From the NCBI RefSeq assembly GCF_007421925.1, contig NZ_QMDX01000010.1, positions 1-64,000 on the forward strand: a stretch of DNA of 64,000 nucleotides, in the 5' to 3' direction. This document shows, piece after piece, positions 24,563 through 36,114 of this stretch. Position numbers and translations under genes: made by a program. The stretch comes from Haloglomus irregulare. GTDB lineage: Archaea; Halobacteriota; Halobacteria; Halobacteriales; Haloarculaceae. The notes under the pieces are model-generated. The model saw nothing but the letters and a program-made list of their open reading frames with translations. It was not told where the DNA came from and did no database searches. The stretch's first letter is position 1. The number at the start of each line of letters is the position of its first letter.

Positions 24563-27289
24563 TCAGTCGTCCGCCGGCCCGCCGCTCTCGCTGCCCTGGG
24601 TGGCGCCCATCCGGAGGTTGACGTCGCCGGTGCCCAGTTTGATCGGCTTGCCGACGATGACGTTCTCCGTGACGCCGTTGAGCGCGTCGACCTCGCCGTG
24701 GATGGCGGCGTCGAGGAGGTGGTTGACAGTGACCTCGAACGCGGCCCGGGCGAGCACGGACTGCTTGTTGCCGGAGATGCCGTGCCGGCCGATGGATTCG
24801 ATGGTGCCGCGCGCGGTCATGATGTCCGCGACGAGCATCAGGTGCCGGATGTTCACGTCGTCCAGCCCCTGCTCCTCGAGGGTGTTCATCGTCTCCTCGA
24901 TGATGGCCTCGCGGGCGGCCTCGACACCCAGCTGGCGGTAGATCTCGTGGATGTTGTTACACGTGGTGCGGGAAGCGTCGACGCCCTCGATGTCCAGGGC
25001 CTCGCCGAAGGCCGACCCCTCGGTGTAGAGGACGAACTCCTCCTCGGCGTCGAGCTCCGCGGCGATGTCGGGGTCGTCGATCTCCTCCTTGCGGATGACG
25101 ACCCGGGAGACCTCCTCGATACCTTTGAAGACGATCTCGCGCAGTTCCTCGACCTGCTGGAGCAGGTCCCGGTAGGACGGGTCCTCGGGGCCGAACTCGA
25201 TGGCCGAGCCGTCGGTGCCGGCCATCGTGCTGGTCTCGACGCCCAGCTTCGACTCGATGGTGCTGGCGATCTCGTCGACGATGAGCGCCGTGTCGTCGAC
25301 GGTGGGCCAGCGCTCGTGGAGCGTGTCCTCGTTGAGGTCGATGCGGACGATCATGTCGGCCACGTTGGTCGACACGTCCCCCAGCGCGAGGATTCGCGTG
25401 GCCTCGATACCCCAGACCACCTCGTGGGCGCGCTCGCGGTCGACCGCGTAGTCGCCCTCCAGGTGGACCGTCATCATCGGGGTGTCCGGGGTCTTCCGGG
25501 CGTCCACCAGCTCGATGAGCCGGGGGAGCCCCTGCGTGACGTCGATCTCCGCGACGCCCGCGTAGTGGAAGGTGTTCATGGTGTTGTGCGTCACAACACC
25601 CTCGGCGGTGGTGAACGTCTCCAGGCCTGCGACCGAGAGGTCGTAGACGTAGTCGTGGTCGCTGGTGACCGTCTCGACCGACGCGATGCGGTCCCAGACC
25701 ACGTCGCCCTCGACTGCCTGCTCCAGGCTAGCGAGGGCGTCGGAGTCGACACCGGCCTCGCGCGCCTCGTCGACGAGCGAACGGAGTCGGGTCCGACCGA
25801 CGCGCTGGCGCTTCGAGGCACTGTTGACCTGACGCTGCGGGATGCCGGCATCCGATGCGACCTCCTCCAGCGAGTCGCCGAAGTTCGGAACCTGGTCCGT
25901 CGCGTCCGGCCCGTCGGTGTCGCAGCCCGCGGCGAGTTCCTCGAGTTCCGCACCACGTTCGCCGACCATCCCGATACAATCGGCGAACCGAGGCACGTGC
26001 TTTTTCGGCACCCGGAGCGTTCGGGAATCGTCCTGCCGACCGAGCGTCGAATAGATGCCGACTCTGCTCAGAAGCAGTGCGATGCCGGCGGTAAGCTGGT
26101 CGCTGGTCGAACTCGAACGGACGGAGTTCGTGCCGACGTTCCCGTCACCACTGAAGTAGCCACGTAGGAGTCCGGTGACGAACCCCTCTGATGCACCGAA
26201 CGCGAAGCCAGGGACGACCTTCTCGCCGTCATCCATGCAGGCCGACCGGAGGAAGTCCGCGAGGATGGTTCCGTTAACACGGATGTCGTACCCCGTGGCG
26301 AACCCGCTCTCGTTCTCGTACTCGTTCACAGAGAGGTCGAAGCGCTCGGCGAACGAACGGATACGATCTTGGAACTCGGAGTCGACGTTGGAGACGGAGA
26401 CGTAATACTCCGTCAGCGGCCCCTCGGCGAGCCACGCACCGACGAAGAAGCCGGTCCCTGCGTCGAGTGGGAACGACTCCGGGAGTCCGACGGAGCTCCC
26501 GACCGGATACGCGGTCCGCTCGTTTAGTTCGTCAGCGTCCAGCGCTGCACGCTTGTTTCGAATCTGGTCCGGGCCGCCGGGAAGTGCGTCCACGCCGCCA
26601 TCCGTCAGCGCCGAGGTGAACCAGTAGTCCTCGGACGGGAGATACTCACGCAGGTCGACCGTCTCTGTTCCTTCGCCGTTGTCGAGGTCCGCTACGACGG
26701 GGAGCCAGTCGCCCTCATCGAGTTCCTCGCCCGCGACAGGGACAACCTCGTTCTCGCGCCGTGTAACGAACGAGTGTGCCTTGGTCGCTCGAATCGAGCG
26801 GCCGGATTCCAGTTCGAACCGAAGCAGTTCGTCGGGCGTCTCGTGCCGACTCACCTCTTCGACAGTCTTCCAGTGGACCTGCTCGTCGCTCCCGAGGCTC
26901 GGGACCTCGATTCCCTCGGGAGCCAGCGCGACCTCGTGGTCGTCCGTTATCCGTGACTCACGGGACTCGACCAGCGAGTCGACGAACGGGCCGATCTCGA
27001 CGATATCAGTCTCGCCATCCCGACGGACGACGATCTCCTCGTCGGCAGGGATCGACATCTGGGTCCCGGGCTCCCCGATGGACTGCGCCGAGACCGTGCC
27101 GACGGGGTCCAGCGGGTCGACACGCGTCTCGAGGTAGCGCGACTCCACCGCGCGGGCGATCTCGTCGGCCTTCTCGACCGGGACGTCGCGCCCGTCGATG
27201 GACTCGTACACCTCGTTCTTGAGTCGGCGCGGCAGCTCCGTGTCCTCGACGACCGCCTCGACGTCGTCGCTCACGTCGAACTCAGTCAT
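24563..27289 (-). CDS. rpoA2: DNA-directed RNA polymerase subunit A'' with intein
   Basis: 908 codons encoding the C-terminal third of the largest RNA polymerase subunit plus an intein. The N-extein (residues 1-78) ends in [11 protein letters not shown]. The C-extein (570-908) resumes [18 protein letters not shown], so the host protein is 417 residues, normal for RpoA''. The join is the trigger loop, which closes over the incoming NTP; splicing is needed for activity. The C-extein includes [19 protein letters not shown], typical of the clamp-end region. It is the last gene of the rpoH-B''-B'-A'-A'' operon and overlaps rpoA' by eight bases. The usual downstream partners nusA, rps12 and rps7 are not here. 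Confidence 0.97.
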   Translation of the reverse strand: MTEFDVSDDVEAVVEDTELPRRLKNEVYESIDGRDVPVEKADEIARAVESRYLETRVDPLDPVGTVSAQSIGEPGTQMSIPADEEIVVRRDGETDIVEIGPFVDSLVESRESRITDDHEVALAPEGIEVPSLGSDEQVHWKTVEEVSRHETPDELLRFELESGRSIRATKAHSFVTRRENEVVPVAGEELDEGDWLPVVADLDNGEGTETVDLREYLPSEDYWFTSALTDGGVDALPGGPDQIRNKRAALDADELNERTAYPVGSSVGLPESFPLDAGTGFFVGAWLAEGPLTEYYVSVSNVDSEFQDRIRSFAERFDLSVNEYENESGFATGYDIRVNGTILADFLRSACMDDGEKVVPGFAFGASEGFVTGLLRGYFSGDGNVGTNSVRSSSTSDQLTAGIALLLSRVGIYSTLGRQDDSRTLRVPKKHVPRFADCIGMVGERGAELEELAAGCDTDGPDATDQVPNFGDSLEEVASDAGIPQRQVNSASKRQRVGRTRLRSLVDEAREAGVDSDALASLEQAVEGDVVWDRIASVETVTSDHDYVYDLSVAGLETFTTAEGVVTHNTMNTFHYAGVAEIDVTQGLPRLIELVDARKTPDTPMMTVHLEGDYAVDRERAHEVVWGIEATRILALGDVSTNVADMIVRIDLNEDTLHERWPTVDDTALIVDEIASTIESKLGVETSTMAGTDGSAIEFGPEDPSYRDLLQQVEELREIVFKGIEEVSRVVIRKEEIDDPDIAAELDAEEEFVLYTEGSAFGEALDIEGVDASRTTCNNIHEIYRQLGVEAAREAIIEETMNTLEEQGLDDVNIRHLMLVADIMTARGTIESIGRHGISGNKQSVLARAAFEVTVNHLLDAAIHGEVDALNGVTENVIVGKPIKLGTGDVNLRMGATQGSESGGPADD
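25583..27055 (-). mobile_element. Intein in RpoA'' with LAGLIDADG-type homing endonuclease
   Basis: Residues 79-569 (491 residues) of RpoA''. It begins [10 protein letters not shown] (Ser1 nucleophile, block A) and has block [12 protein letters not shown]. Two DOD endonuclease helices are visible: [10 protein letters not shown] (block C) and [15 protein letters not shown] (block E). It ends [12 protein letters not shown]...VVTHN before Thr+1 of the host (blocks F and G). An HTH-like stretch, [20 protein letters not shown], lies near the end. All splicing residues look intact. RpoA'' inteins are known in other haloarchaea; whether this is a known allele needs comparison. Confidence 0.93.
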
Positions 27290-30281
27290 CGGACTCGACC
27301 TCCGTGCCGACGCCGGCAGTGCGGCCGGTCTTCCAGGAGTCCTGGTGCTCCGAGATGTTCGTCTCGACGGCCTCGCGCGAGAGGAACTCCGCCTTCTCGC
27401 TCTCGTCGGCGAACTCCTCGTCGAGCACGCGCTCGGTGATGGCCTCCACGTCGATGTCGTTGTCCGCGTCCGAGGAGACCTCCACCGGCGAGGTGCTGTC
27501 CTCGCCGAACTCGAACTGGACGATGTTGTCCGAGGTGTCCCGGACAGTGCCGTCGTACTGTGTCTCCAGCTCCGACAGCGCGTTGATCAGCCGGCGCTGG
27601 AGGTAGCCGGACTTTGACGTCCGGACGGCGGTGTCGACCAGACCCTCGCGGCCGCCCATCGCGTGGAAGAAGAACTCACGCGGGGTCAGCCCGCTCCGGT
27701 AGGAGTTCTCCACGAAGCCGTGGGCGTCCGCCGAGAGGTCGTCGGGCAGGTAGTGGCTGAGCGTGCGGCCCTCGTAGCCGCGGTTGATGCGCTCGCCACG
27801 GACCGCCTGCTGGCCGACGCAGCCGGCCATCTGGGTCAGGTTCAGCATCGACCCACGCGCACCGGAGCGGGCCATGATGACTGCTGGGTTGTCGTCCTGG
27901 AAGTACTCCTCGGCGATGTCGCCGGCGGAGTCACGCGCCTGTCCAAGTGTCTGCATGATCTTCATCTCCAGGGTCTCGTCGACAGTCCGCCCCGGCAGCG
28001 ACTCCAGCTCGCCGGCGTCGTACGTCGAGATGAGCTCTTGGACGCGCTCCTCGGCGTTCTCGACGGCCTCGTCGATCTGGGCCTCCGCTTCGGGCTCGAT
28101 GGACTCGTCGTCGATGGCGATGGAGAACCCGAAGTGCATGATCGAGCGCATCGCCAGCGTCGCCACCTCGTTGACGAACTGGCGGGCGCGGGTGTTCGAG
28201 TGGAGCTTGCAGATGGTGTCGACGATCTCGCCGCCGAACGCCCCGACGGCGTCCTCGTCGATGGTCCCCTCGGTGAGCTGCCCGTCCTCGATGAGCACGG
28301 TGTCGCCGGCAGAGGAGGTGAACTCCAGCTCCAGTCCGTCGGGCAGGAGCTCGGAGAACACCGTCCGGCCGGTCCAGTACGGTTCGCCGTCGGCCCCGCC
28401 GTCTGCCTGAGATGTCTTCGACAGCTCTCCGTCGGGCGCCGGGAGCTCGTCGATGGCGGTCGCCCGGAGCAGGTCAAGCGCCTGCGTCTCGTTGAACCGG
28501 GGGTTCTCGTGGGTGAGCAGGTAGGTCCCCGAGATGTGGTCCTGGATGGCGCCGATGATGTTCTCGCCGAACCGCGGGCTGAGGATCTGCTCCTGGACCC
28601 GCATCAGGACGCGGGCCTCCGCACGCGCCTCCTCGTTCTGCAGCGCGTGCATGTTCATCTCGTCGCCGTCGAAGTCGGCGTTGTACGGCGGGCAGACCGT
28701 CGTGTTCAGGCGGAACGTCTTGTACGGCATCACGACCACCTCGTGGGCCATGATGGACATCCGGTGGAGCGAGGGCTGCCGGTTGAAGATGACGATGTCA
28801 CCGTCGATGAGGTGTCGCGCGACCTCCCAGCCGGGCTCGACCTTCTCGGCGAGCTCCTCGCAGTTCTTCTCGGTCACCTTCAGCCGCCGCCCGTCCGGCC
28901 GCCGGACGTAGTTGGCGCCGGGGTGGCCCTCCGGCCCGTTCGCGACGTAGCGACGGGCGTCGTCCAGGTTCCGCTCGTTGACGTTCATCGTCTGGGTCAT
29001 CTCGCTGGCGACCCGCTCTGGCACCCCGACCTCGTTCAGGCTGAGGGTGGGGTCCGGCGAGATGACGGTCCGGGCGGAGAAGTTGACACGCTTGCCGGAC
29101 AGCGAGCCACGGAACCGACCCTCCTTCCCCTTCAACCGCTGGGAGAGGGTCTTCAGCGGCCGGCCCGAGCGGTGTCGCGCGGGCGGCGTCCCCGAGATCT
29201 CGTTGTCCATGAACGTCGTCACGTGGTACTGGAGCAGCTCCCAGAGGTCCTCGATGATGAGCTGGGGCGCACCCGCCTCGCGGTTCTCCATGAACCGCTG
29301 GTTGATGCGAATGATGTCGACCAGCTTGTGTGTGAGGTCGTCCTCGGAGCGCTGGCCGTTGTCCAGCGTGATCGAGGGACGCGCGGTGACCGGCGGGACC
29401 GGTAGCACCGTCAGGATGATCCACTCCGGCCGGGACTTCGCGGGGTCGATACCCAGCGTCTCGATGTCCTCGTCCGGGATGTCCTCGAACCAGTCCCGGA
29501 TGTCGCTGGCCATCAGCTTGTTCATGTCCTCCTCGGTGAGGTCGATGTCCAGCGCCGTCTCGATCCGCTTGCGCATGTCCTCCTTCGGGCGGAACTCGCC
29601 CGAGAGGATCTCGTTGATGCGGGAAACCTCGATGCCGGTCTCCTCGGAGAGGTCCTGGGGCGGCATCGGCTCGCGCTCGGTCGACTCGGGGTCCTCGTCC
29701 ATCTGGGGGACCGGACGGCCCTCCATCGCGGCCGCGACCATCTCGGAGTACTCCGAGTGCAGCACGTCCTGCACCTCGTAGTAGGTGGTGGGCTTCTCGT
29801 GCTGGATGTCGAACTGCTCCTCGCCGCAGTGGGGGCAGCGGTCCTGCTTCCGGGCCTGCCGGATAGCGGACTTCGTGACATCGTTGAGGTCCTCGCCGAG
29901 CTGGCGGGTCCGCTCCAGCTGCGAGCGGAACTCACTGGCCTCGTCCTCCGTCAGACAGAGCCGGGAGCATTCCCGGCACGTGCCACGGAGCAGCCGCCGG
30001 ATGAGCTTGGAGAACCCGACGTGGATGACCGGCGCCGCGAGCTCGATGTGACCGAAGTGGCCGTTACACGAGCCGCTGTGCTTACCACACGTCTTGCACT
30101 CCAGCCCGGGGTCGATGACCCCCAGCCGGGGGTCCATCAGCCCCATGTCGATGGGGAAGCCGTCGTCGTCGTACGTGTCGGCCGTGATGACCTTCGTGGC
30201 CGACATCTCACGGTACTCCTCGGGGTTCATCAGTCCGAAGCTGAGCGACCCGATCTCCTTGGGGGATTGGTCCGTTGACAT
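27282..30281 (-). CDS. rpoA1: DNA-directed RNA polymerase subunit A'
   Basis: A 999-residue N-terminal part of the largest subunit, carrying the catalytic centre. NADFDGD at residues 534-540 provides the three Asp that hold the catalytic Mg2+. Zinc knuckles are [25 protein letters not shown] and CPHCGEE. The haloarchaeal insertion with an HTH-like look ([20 protein letters not shown]) is at about residue 215. The [24 protein letters not shown] segment forms the switch and rudder area. The bridge helix is near [22 protein letters not shown] (two pieces). It starts seven bases after the rpoB' stop and overlaps rpoA'' by eight bases. Confidence 0.97.
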   Translation of the reverse strand: MSTDQSPKEIGSLSFGLMNPEEYREMSATKVITADTYDDDGFPIDMGLMDPRLGVIDPGLECKTCGKHSGSCNGHFGHIELAAPVIHVGFSKLIRRLLRGTCRECSRLCLTEDEASEFRSQLERTRQLGEDLNDVTKSAIRQARKQDRCPHCGEEQFDIQHEKPTTYYEVQDVLHSEYSEMVAAAMEGRPVPQMDEDPESTEREPMPPQDLSEETGIEVSRINEILSGEFRPKEDMRKRIETALDIDLTEEDMNKLMASDIRDWFEDIPDEDIETLGIDPAKSRPEWIILTVLPVPPVTARPSITLDNGQRSEDDLTHKLVDIIRINQRFMENREAGAPQLIIEDLWELLQYHVTTFMDNEISGTPPARHRSGRPLKTLSQRLKGKEGRFRGSLSGKRVNFSARTVISPDPTLSLNEVGVPERVASEMTQTMNVNERNLDDARRYVANGPEGHPGANYVRRPDGRRLKVTEKNCEELAEKVEPGWEVARHLIDGDIVIFNRQPSLHRMSIMAHEVVVMPYKTFRLNTTVCPPYNADFDGDEMNMHALQNEEARAEARVLMRVQEQILSPRFGENIIGAIQDHISGTYLLTHENPRFNETQALDLLRATAIDELPAPDGELSKTSQADGGADGEPYWTGRTVFSELLPDGLELEFTSSAGDTVLIEDGQLTEGTIDEDAVGAFGGEIVDTICKLHSNTRARQFVNEVATLAMRSIMHFGFSIAIDDESIEPEAEAQIDEAVENAEERVQELISTYDAGELESLPGRTVDETLEMKIMQTLGQARDSAGDIAEEYFQDDNPAVIMARSGARGSMLNLTQMAGCVGQQAVRGERINRGYEGRTLSHYLPDDLSADAHGFVENSYRSGLTPREFFFHAMGGREGLVDTAVRTSKSGYLQRRLINALSELETQYDGTVRDTSDNIVQFEFGEDSTSPVEVSSDADNDIDVEAITERVLDEEFADESEKAEFLSREAVETNISEHQDSWKTGRTAGVGTEVESDD

Positions 30282-30287
30282 AGTGGA

Positions 30288-32135
30288 TTAGACCGCGTCC
30301 GCCAGTTCGACGCGCGGGGCGATGCCGAGCGCCTTCATCTCGTCCAGGAGGAGCTTGAACGCGTAGCTCATCTCCACCTCGTGGACGTCCGTCTCCTCGC
30401 CGCAGTTGGGACAGTAGACACGCCGCTGCTCCACGTTCTCGACCGCCGTCATCCCACACTGGGCGCAGACGTGGATCTGCTCCCGGTCGGACTCGTCGAG
30501 GAGCCGCTCCTTGAGCGTGAGCGCCGCACCGTGCCCGATGAGCACGTCGCGCTCCATCTCCCCGACACGCAGGCCGCCCTCGCGGGCTCGGCCCTCCGTG
30601 GGCTGCCGCGTGAGCACCTGCACCGGCCCGCGCGAGCGGGCGTGGATCTTGTTCGAGACCATGTGGTAGAGCTTCTGGTAGAAGATGGTCCCGACGAAGA
30701 TCTCGGCCTCGATACGCTCGCCGGTGACCCCCGAGTACATGACCTCCTTGCCGGAGTCACGGAAGCCGCGCTCGATGAGCGCCTCCCGGAGCTCGTCCTC
30801 GTCCTCGCCGGTGAAGGCGGTCCCGTCGACGCGCCGGCCCTCCAGCGAGCCGACCTTGCCGCCCAGCATCTCCAGCACGTGGCCCACCGTCATCCGGGAC
30901 GGGAGCGCGTGCGGGTTCATGATGAGGTCCGGCACCACGCCCTCCTGGGTGAACGGCATGTCCTCCTGGGGGGCGATATGGCCGACGACGCCCTTCTGGC
31001 CGTGCCTGGAGGCGAACTTGTCGCCCATCTCCGGGATGCGCTCGTCGCGCACCGAGACCTTCGAGAGCTTGGAGCCGTCCTCGCCCTCCATCAGCGTCAC
31101 CGTGTCGACGACGCCGCTCTCGCCAGAGCGCATCGTCACGCTCGTCTCGCGGCGCTTCTGCGGGCTCAGCCCGCCCATGTCGTCGGGTTCCTCGAGGAAC
31201 CGGGGCGGCGAGGTCTTGCCCAGCAGGACGTCGTTCTCGCCGACCTGCGTCTCGGGGTTGACGAGGCCGTCCTCGTCGAGGTGCGTGTACGCGTCCTCGC
31301 CGCGGGCGCCACGGACCTCGTCGTCGGGGATCTCGAAGCGGTCCTCCTGGCCGCCCGGATAGCGGCGCTCCTCGCCCTCGTAGGTCCGGAAGAAGTGCGA
31401 GCGGGCCAGCGCCCGGTCGACACTCCCCTGGTTCAGCACCAGCGCGTCCTCGATGTTGAACCCCTCGTAGGACATGACGGCGACGACGAAGTTCTGCGCG
31501 GCCGGCCGCTCGTCGTAGCCGATCTGCTCGGTCGTCTGGGTCTTCACCATCGAGAGCTGCGGGTAGTGCAGCAGGTGCTGGCGCGTGTCCGGCCGGATAC
31601 GGTAGTTCGCGCTCGGCAGCCCCAGCGACTGCTTGATCATCCCCGACCCCATCGTGATGCGGGGGGACGCATTGTGCTCGGGGTAGGGGATCATCCCGGC
31701 GCCGATACCGAAGATGAGCTGCGGGTCGATCTCCAGATGGGTCGTCGCGAGTTCGGGCTGGTCCGAGTCGTACTCGATGTCGTCCTCGTCGACGGCGACG
31801 TAGATGTCCTCCTCCTCTTCGGCGTCGATGAACTCGACGTAGCCCCGCTCGACGAGCTCCTCGAACTCCAGCTCGCCGCTCTTGACGGCCTCGACCTCCT
31901 CGTCACTGATGAGGGGCTCGCCCTCCTCGACGACCAGCAGCGGGCGCCGGGCCCGGCCGGCGTCCGCGTTGACGATGACCTCGTTGGTGCGCCCCTTGAC
32001 CGAGACGTTGACCATGTCACTCACTTCGCCGCGCCGTCGGGCCTCGCGGATGTTGTCCGCGAGCGCACGGGGCTCGGGGTGCGTTCCCACCAGACTGCCG
32101 TTCACGTAGACCTTTGCTTCGCGTCCCTTGCTCAT
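30288..32135 (-). CDS. rpoB1: DNA-directed RNA polymerase subunit B'
   Basis: A 615-residue C-terminal half of the second-largest subunit. Recognisable blocks are [37 protein letters not shown] (NTP/wall region with catalytic Lys and Arg), [18 protein letters not shown], and [21 protein letters not shown] with [18 protein letters not shown] zinc site is CAQCGMTAV ... YCPNCGEE. The subunit is split from B'' as usual in haloarchaea and methanogens. 51 bases separate it from rpoB''. Confidence 0.97.
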   Translation of the reverse strand: MSKGREAKVYVNGSLVGTHPEPRALADNIREARRRGEVSDMVNVSVKGRTNEVIVNADAGRARRPLLVVEEGEPLISDEEVEAVKSGELEFEELVERGYVEFIDAEEEEDIYVAVDEDDIEYDSDQPELATTHLEIDPQLIFGIGAGMIPYPEHNASPRITMGSGMIKQSLGLPSANYRIRPDTRQHLLHYPQLSMVKTQTTEQIGYDERPAAQNFVVAVMSYEGFNIEDALVLNQGSVDRALARSHFFRTYEGEERRYPGGQEDRFEIPDDEVRGARGEDAYTHLDEDGLVNPETQVGENDVLLGKTSPPRFLEEPDDMGGLSPQKRRETSVTMRSGESGVVDTVTLMEGEDGSKLSKVSVRDERIPEMGDKFASRHGQKGVVGHIAPQEDMPFTQEGVVPDLIMNPHALPSRMTVGHVLEMLGGKVGSLEGRRVDGTAFTGEDEDELREALIERGFRDSGKEVMYSGVTGERIEAEIFVGTIFYQKLYHMVSNKIHARSRGPVQVLTRQPTEGRAREGGLRVGEMERDVLIGHGAALTLKERLLDESDREQIHVCAQCGMTAVENVEQRRVYCPNCGEETDVHEVEMSYAFKLLLDEMKALGIAPRVELADAV

Positions 32136-32186
32136 GTCGTGTCGTGTGTGTACCGTGTGTGCTGTCGCCCGGTGCCGCGCGTGCCC

Positions 32187-33752
32187 TCAGTCATCCGCCG
32201 GCTGGGTGCCGGGCGTCTCCACACCCGGGATGCCCTCGACGCCCATCGTCGCGAGCTCGCGTTTCAGCTCGATCTCGTCGTCGACGTTCTGGGAGAGCTC
32301 CATCGCCTGGGCGAAGTTCTTCACCAGCCCGCAGTTCGGTCCCTCCGGCGTCTCGGAGGGGCAGATGCGACCCCACTGGGTCGCGTGCAGGTCACGCGCC
32401 TCGAAGTGGGGCTGACTGCGCGAGAGCGGCGAGCGGAGCCGGCGCAGGTGGCTCAGCACGCCCATGTAGTCCGTCCGGTCGACCAGCTGGCTCACGCCGG
32501 AGCGGCCGCCGACCCAGTTCCCCGTCGCGATGGGGTGTTCGAGCCGCTCGGTCAGGACGTCCGACCGGACGACCGTCGAGACCGAGAGGTTCCGGTTGCG
32601 CATGTTGGCCCGTTCGAGCTGGTACTTCACGTCGCGTGCCAGCTTGTTCAGGGCCGTCCGGAACAGGTCCTTCATCAGGTCGCCGCTGACCTTCAGGCGC
32701 TTGTTGGCGTAGTGGTCCTTGTCGTCGGAGTCGCGCCGCCCGAGCGCGAGCTCGAAACACGCCTCCGCCATCCGGCAGAGGTAGTAGGACTTGTTGATGC
32801 GGACCTCCTCCTCGTCGACGCCCTCCTCGTGGAGATGGGGCAGGAGGTAGCGGTCGATGACGTAGTTGGCGCGCTTGAGCTGGTAGTTCTTCCCCTGACC
32901 GGAGGCGACGCGCTTGCCCAGCTTCTCGATGGCCTGCTCGGTCGTCTCGACCTCCGCGGCCTCTAAGTTCTCCAGCATGAACTTCACGACCTCCGGGTCG
33001 TCGCTGACCCGGTGGACGATCTCCTCGTCGGACTCGAGCCCGAGCGCGCGGACGAGGGTGACGAAGTTGATCGAGCCGGAGACGGAGGGGAAGCTCACCT
33101 CGAGCAGTCCCTCGCGGTTCCGCTCGCAGAGCACCAGCGCCCGGTAGCCCCGACGCTGGCTGAACGTCTTGGCGACCTGGATCTCGTCGCCGTACTTGGA
33201 GTCGTACTCCGCGAGGATCTTGTTGGGGGCGAGGTCCTCGCTGGTCATCAGCACGCGCTCGGAGCCGTTGACGATGAAGTAGCCGCCGGGGTCGGCGGGG
33301 TCCTCGCCGATCTCGATCAGCTCCTCGTGGCTGAACTCGTTGATGTTGCAGTTGTTGGAGCCGATCATGATCGGCATCCGGCCGACCTTCGTCTCGGACT
33401 GGTCGACGATGTACTCCTCCTCCTCCTCGCCCCCGCGGACGATTGTCATCTCCATGAACACCGGCGCGGAGTAGGTGATGTTCCGCAGACGGGCCTCCTG
33501 CGGGTAGAGCAGCTCCTCGGAGCCGTCGGCCTCACGGACACGCGGCGTCGTGATGCGGACGTTGCCGAGGTCGACGCGGACGGGCTCCTGGCCCTCCTTG
33601 TCGCCGATGTCCGTGTCGATGGTCTCCTTCTCGTCGACCACCTGCTGCATCCCGTTGTCGAGGAAGGCGTTGAACGAGCGGAAATGGTGCTCGGCCAGCC
33701 GCTCGCGGGAGAAGTACTCTCTGGATATCTCTCGGCGGTCTTCCCTGTTCAT
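32187..33752 (-). CDS. rpoB2: DNA-directed RNA polymerase subunit B''
   Basis: A 521-residue N-terminal half of the second-largest subunit. Key stretches are [59 protein letters not shown], and [20 protein letters not shown] followed by [21 protein letters not shown] (fork/rifampicin-like region). Its ATG overlaps the rpoH stop by four bases. Confidence 0.97.
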   Translation of the reverse strand: MNREDRREISREYFSRERLAEHHFRSFNAFLDNGMQQVVDEKETIDTDIGDKEGQEPVRVDLGNVRITTPRVREADGSEELLYPQEARLRNITYSAPVFMEMTIVRGGEEEEEYIVDQSETKVGRMPIMIGSNNCNINEFSHEELIEIGEDPADPGGYFIVNGSERVLMTSEDLAPNKILAEYDSKYGDEIQVAKTFSQRRGYRALVLCERNREGLLEVSFPSVSGSINFVTLVRALGLESDEEIVHRVSDDPEVVKFMLENLEAAEVETTEQAIEKLGKRVASGQGKNYQLKRANYVIDRYLLPHLHEEGVDEEEVRINKSYYLCRMAEACFELALGRRDSDDKDHYANKRLKVSGDLMKDLFRTALNKLARDVKYQLERANMRNRNLSVSTVVRSDVLTERLEHPIATGNWVGGRSGVSQLVDRTDYMGVLSHLRRLRSPLSRSQPHFEARDLHATQWGRICPSETPEGPNCGLVKNFAQAMELSQNVDDEIELKRELATMGVEGIPGVETPGTQPADD

Positions 33753-33976
33753 TCTACCACCAGTCGGTAGACGACGGCCCGGTCCGTCGTCCGGGAGTCG
33801 CGGGTCACTTTCACCACGTCGCCGACCTCGGCGCCGTCCGGGATGGCGGGGTCGAGACGCTTGATCTTCGGCAGATCGGTGCGGTCGATGTCGTACTCGC
33901 CGAGCACCTCCTCGAGGACCTCTTCGTCGAGGATCTCGTGCTCGGGAACGAGTTCGTGGTCGGTTACGTCTACCAT
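33749..33976 (-). CDS. rpoH: DNA-directed RNA polymerase subunit H
   Basis: A 75-residue RpoH (the counterpart of the RPB5 C-terminal domain): [56 protein letters not shown]. First gene of the RNA polymerase operon. The inner Met (MVDVTDHE) matches the family start. An upstream TATA-like element is at 34032-34041. Confidence 0.95.
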   Translation of the reverse strand: MVDVTDHELVPEHEILDEEVLEEVLGEYDIDRTDLPKIKRLDPAIPDGAEVGDVVKVTRDSRTTDRAVVYRLVVE

Positions 33977-34031
33977 GGGTGGGCGGGTGAGAACACGGTC
34001 ACGAGATACTACAGCCATTTACTGTCGGAGC

Positions 34032-34041
34032 GATAATAAGC
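34032..34041 (-). promoter_or_regulatory. Candidate TATA box for the RNA polymerase operon
   Basis: On the minus strand GCTTATTATC, about 55-65 bases before the rpoH ATG. It is the only AT-rich box between rpoH and tRNA-Asp on this strand. Confidence 0.4.
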
Positions 34042-34244
34042 GTTGTTGAATGCGACGGCTACCGCTACGCGAACCCGGCGACGGCCCCGTCGGCCAGCCG
34101 CCGGTTACCCCCGAAGGGGCAGCGTATGCCCGCACTGACGGGCGACGGTATCAAAAACGTGGCGACGGGGCGGAGCGGTATCGCAACACAGTGCGTCGCG
34201 GCTTGGAAAGCCTTAAGAACAAAAGCGGGCTACGGTAGAGCGAG

Positions 34245-34317
34245 GCCCGGATGGTGTAGTGGCCCATCATACAACCCTGTCACGGTTGTGACGCGGGTTC
34301 AAATCCCGCTCCGGGCG
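34245..34317 (+). tRNA. tRNA-Asp (anticodon GTC)
   Basis: Acceptor GCCCGGA pairs with TCCGGGC, discriminator G. The anticodon stem CAACC/GGTTG encloses loop CTGTCAC, giving GTC. The T arm is GCGGG-TTCAAAT-CCCGC. A CCTTAAGA box lies about 33 bases upstream. Confidence 0.95.
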
Positions 34318-34481
34318 TTTCTCCGGACGACACGACCGCCGAGTAGCAACACCAACACCCCACGGTTGACGGCGATGGCCCACTCCGCGGCCACAGATAT
34401 AATATTCCCCAGTCTGTACGCTCGGCTGGTGATGACTAACAACATCCGGTGCTGTGGTCGGACCGGAGACGGGGGGCGCCG

Positions 34482-35054
34482 ATGACCACGGAGGAGTCCC
34501 GGACGGTGCTCGTGGTCGACGACGAGCCGGATCTCGCGGACCTGTACGCCGCATGGCTCGGCGAACGCTACGAGACCCGCGTCGCCTACGGTGGCGCCGA
34601 GGCGCTGGACCAGTTCGACGAGGACGTCGATATCGCCCTCATCGACCGGTTGATGCCGGAGATGTCCGGTGACGAGGTACTGACCCACGTTCGGGAGGCG
34701 GGGACCGGCTGTCAGGTCGCGATGGTGACCGCGGTCGAGCCGGACTTCGACATCATCGAGATGGGGTTCGACGACTACCTCGTCAAGCCCATCCTGCGCG
34801 ACGAGCTGCTGGAGGCGGTCGGCGACCTCGTCGCGCGGGCCGACTACGACAGCCAGTTGCGCGACCTCTACGCCCTGGTCTCGAAGCGAGCCGCCCTCGT
34901 CACCCAGAAGAGTGAGGAGGAACTCGCGAACAGCGAGGAGTACCAGGAGCTCGAGGACCGCATCGAGGCGCTCCAGACCGACCTCGACCGGACCGCGATG
35001 GAGATGGAGGGCGACGACTTCGAGGTCGCCTTCCGGAACCTCTCCGAGGATTGA
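34482..35054 (+). CDS. HalX-domain response regulator
   Basis: A 190-residue protein. The receiver domain (residues 8-120) has the acidic pair VVDDEPD, phosphoacceptor D55 in ALIDRLMPEMSG and K102 in YLVKPI. The C-terminal part (about 120-180) is a charged coiled coil, LYALVSKRAALVTQKSEEEL with YQELEDRIEALQTDLD, the HalX domain found only in haloarchaea. It has no DNA-binding domain, so it probably acts by protein contact. No sensor kinase is adjacent. Confidence 0.88.
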   Translation: MTTEESRTVLVVDDEPDLADLYAAWLGERYETRVAYGGAEALDQFDEDVDIALIDRLMPEMSGDEVLTHVREAGTGCQVAMVTAVEPDFDIIEMGFDDYLVKPILRDELLEAVGDLVARADYDSQLRDLYALVSKRAALVTQKSEEELANSEEYQELEDRIEALQTDLDRTAMEMEGDDFEVAFRNLSED

Positions 35055-35058
35055 CCCG

Positions 35059-36114
35059 CTATCCGCCGTCGCCGCTCACGACCGTGTTCTCCAGACGCCC
35101 GATGCCCTCCACCTCGAGCGCCACCGTCTGGCCGTCCTCGAGGAACTGCCCCAGTTCGAGACCGCAGCCCTCGCCGACCGTCCCGGAGCCGAGGACGTCG
35201 CCCGGGCGGAGCGGCTCGCTGTCGGAGACGTGCGCGACGATGTCCGCGAACGAGTGGTGCATCTCGCCGGGTGTCCCCTCCGACCAGACCTCCCCGTCGA
35301 CCTCGGCGGTCATCGTGGCCTCGCTCGGCTCGAACGCGTCGGCGGTCACCAGGTAGGGTCCGAGCGCGTTCGCGAAGTCCTTCCCCTTCGCGGGGCCGAG
35401 GTTCGCGTCCATCTCCTCGCCCTGTGTGTCCCGGGCCGAGAAGTCGTTGTACACGGTATAGCCGGCGATGTACTCCCCGGCCGCGTCGGCGTCGACGTCG
35501 GTCCCGCGCTTGCCGATGACCGCCGCCAGCTCCAGCTCGTAGTCCCAGAGGCCCGAGTAGTCCGGCCACGTCACAGTGTCGCCCGGTCCGACCACGGTGT
35601 CCGGGTTCCCCTTGTAGCAGACCGGGATATCGAACCAGACCTCCGGGGGCTCACCCAGCGTGTTGCGGACGTGCTCCTCGTAGGCCATGAAGTCCCGGAC
35701 GGTGTTGGGCCGGGGCAGTGGCGCGAGCAGGCGGACGCCGTCCTCGGCCGGGGAGAACCGGACCCTCGCACCACCCTCGGTCCGGACGTGGCCGTCGGAC
35801 CCGTCGGCCCGTGGCGCCGACCCGTCGGCCCGTGGCGCCGACCCGTCGCCGGGGTCCGGGACCGCGTCGAGCACGTCGCGGGCCGCGTCGAGCGCGCGGT
35901 CACCCCGCTCGAGGAACGGCCGCATCGCCGGCGGCGTCACCGCGGCGGCGTGCTCGGCCGCGGCCGGCTCGCCGTCCCGCTCCAGCAGCCAGGTGTGCCC
36001 GCTCGTCACGTCGACCAGCGACCCCGGGTCGGCCGCGTCCCGGGACTCGTCCCGCACGCAGAGCCGTCGCTCGCGGCCGACCGGTGTCTCGACCGCGACC
36101 GTGGCGAGCCTCAT
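35059..36114 (-). CDS. Fumarylacetoacetate-hydrolase family protein
   Basis: A 351-residue FAH-fold enzyme. The domain begins near residue 135 (PNTVRDFMAYEEHV) and has the metal-binding acids in WDYELELAAVIGK, then YTVYNDFSARDTQ, GPAKGKDFANALGPYLV and GDVLGSGTVGEGCGLEL. Family members cleave C-C bonds in aromatic-ring and sugar catabolism. A 21-base direct duplication (35800-35841) gives GSAPRADGSAPRADGS in the linker. The start overlaps the stop of the cyclase gene (ATGA), so the two are translated together and probably act in one catabolic route. Confidence 0.87.
   Translation of the reverse strand: MRLATVAVETPVGRERRLCVRDESRDAADPGSLVDVTSGHTWLLERDGEPAAAEHAAAVTPPAMRPFLERGDRALDAARDVLDAVPDPGDGSAPRADGSAPRADGSDGHVRTEGGARVRFSPAEDGVRLLAPLPRPNTVRDFMAYEEHVRNTLGEPPEVWFDIPVCYKGNPDTVVGPGDTVTWPDYSGLWDYELELAAVIGKRGTDVDADAAGEYIAGYTVYNDFSARDTQGEEMDANLGPAKGKDFANALGPYLVTADAFEPSEATMTAEVDGEVWSEGTPGEMHHSFADIVAHVSDSEPLRPGDVLGSGTVGEGCGLELGQFLEDGQTVALEVEGIGRLENTVVSGDGG

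Noticed and set aside
27663-29405. 580-codon frame antisense to rpoA'
   Set aside because: Antisense shadow of a highly conserved gene, with no start signal.
30381-32966. 861-codon plus-strand frame across rpoB' and rpoB''
   Set aside because: Shadow of the polymerase genes; composition is antisense-like and it bridges two genes and their spacer.
35800-35841. Regulatory tandem repeat in the FAH-family gene
   Set aside because: In-frame, within a linker of the protein and only two units; better explained as slippage than as a DNA signal.
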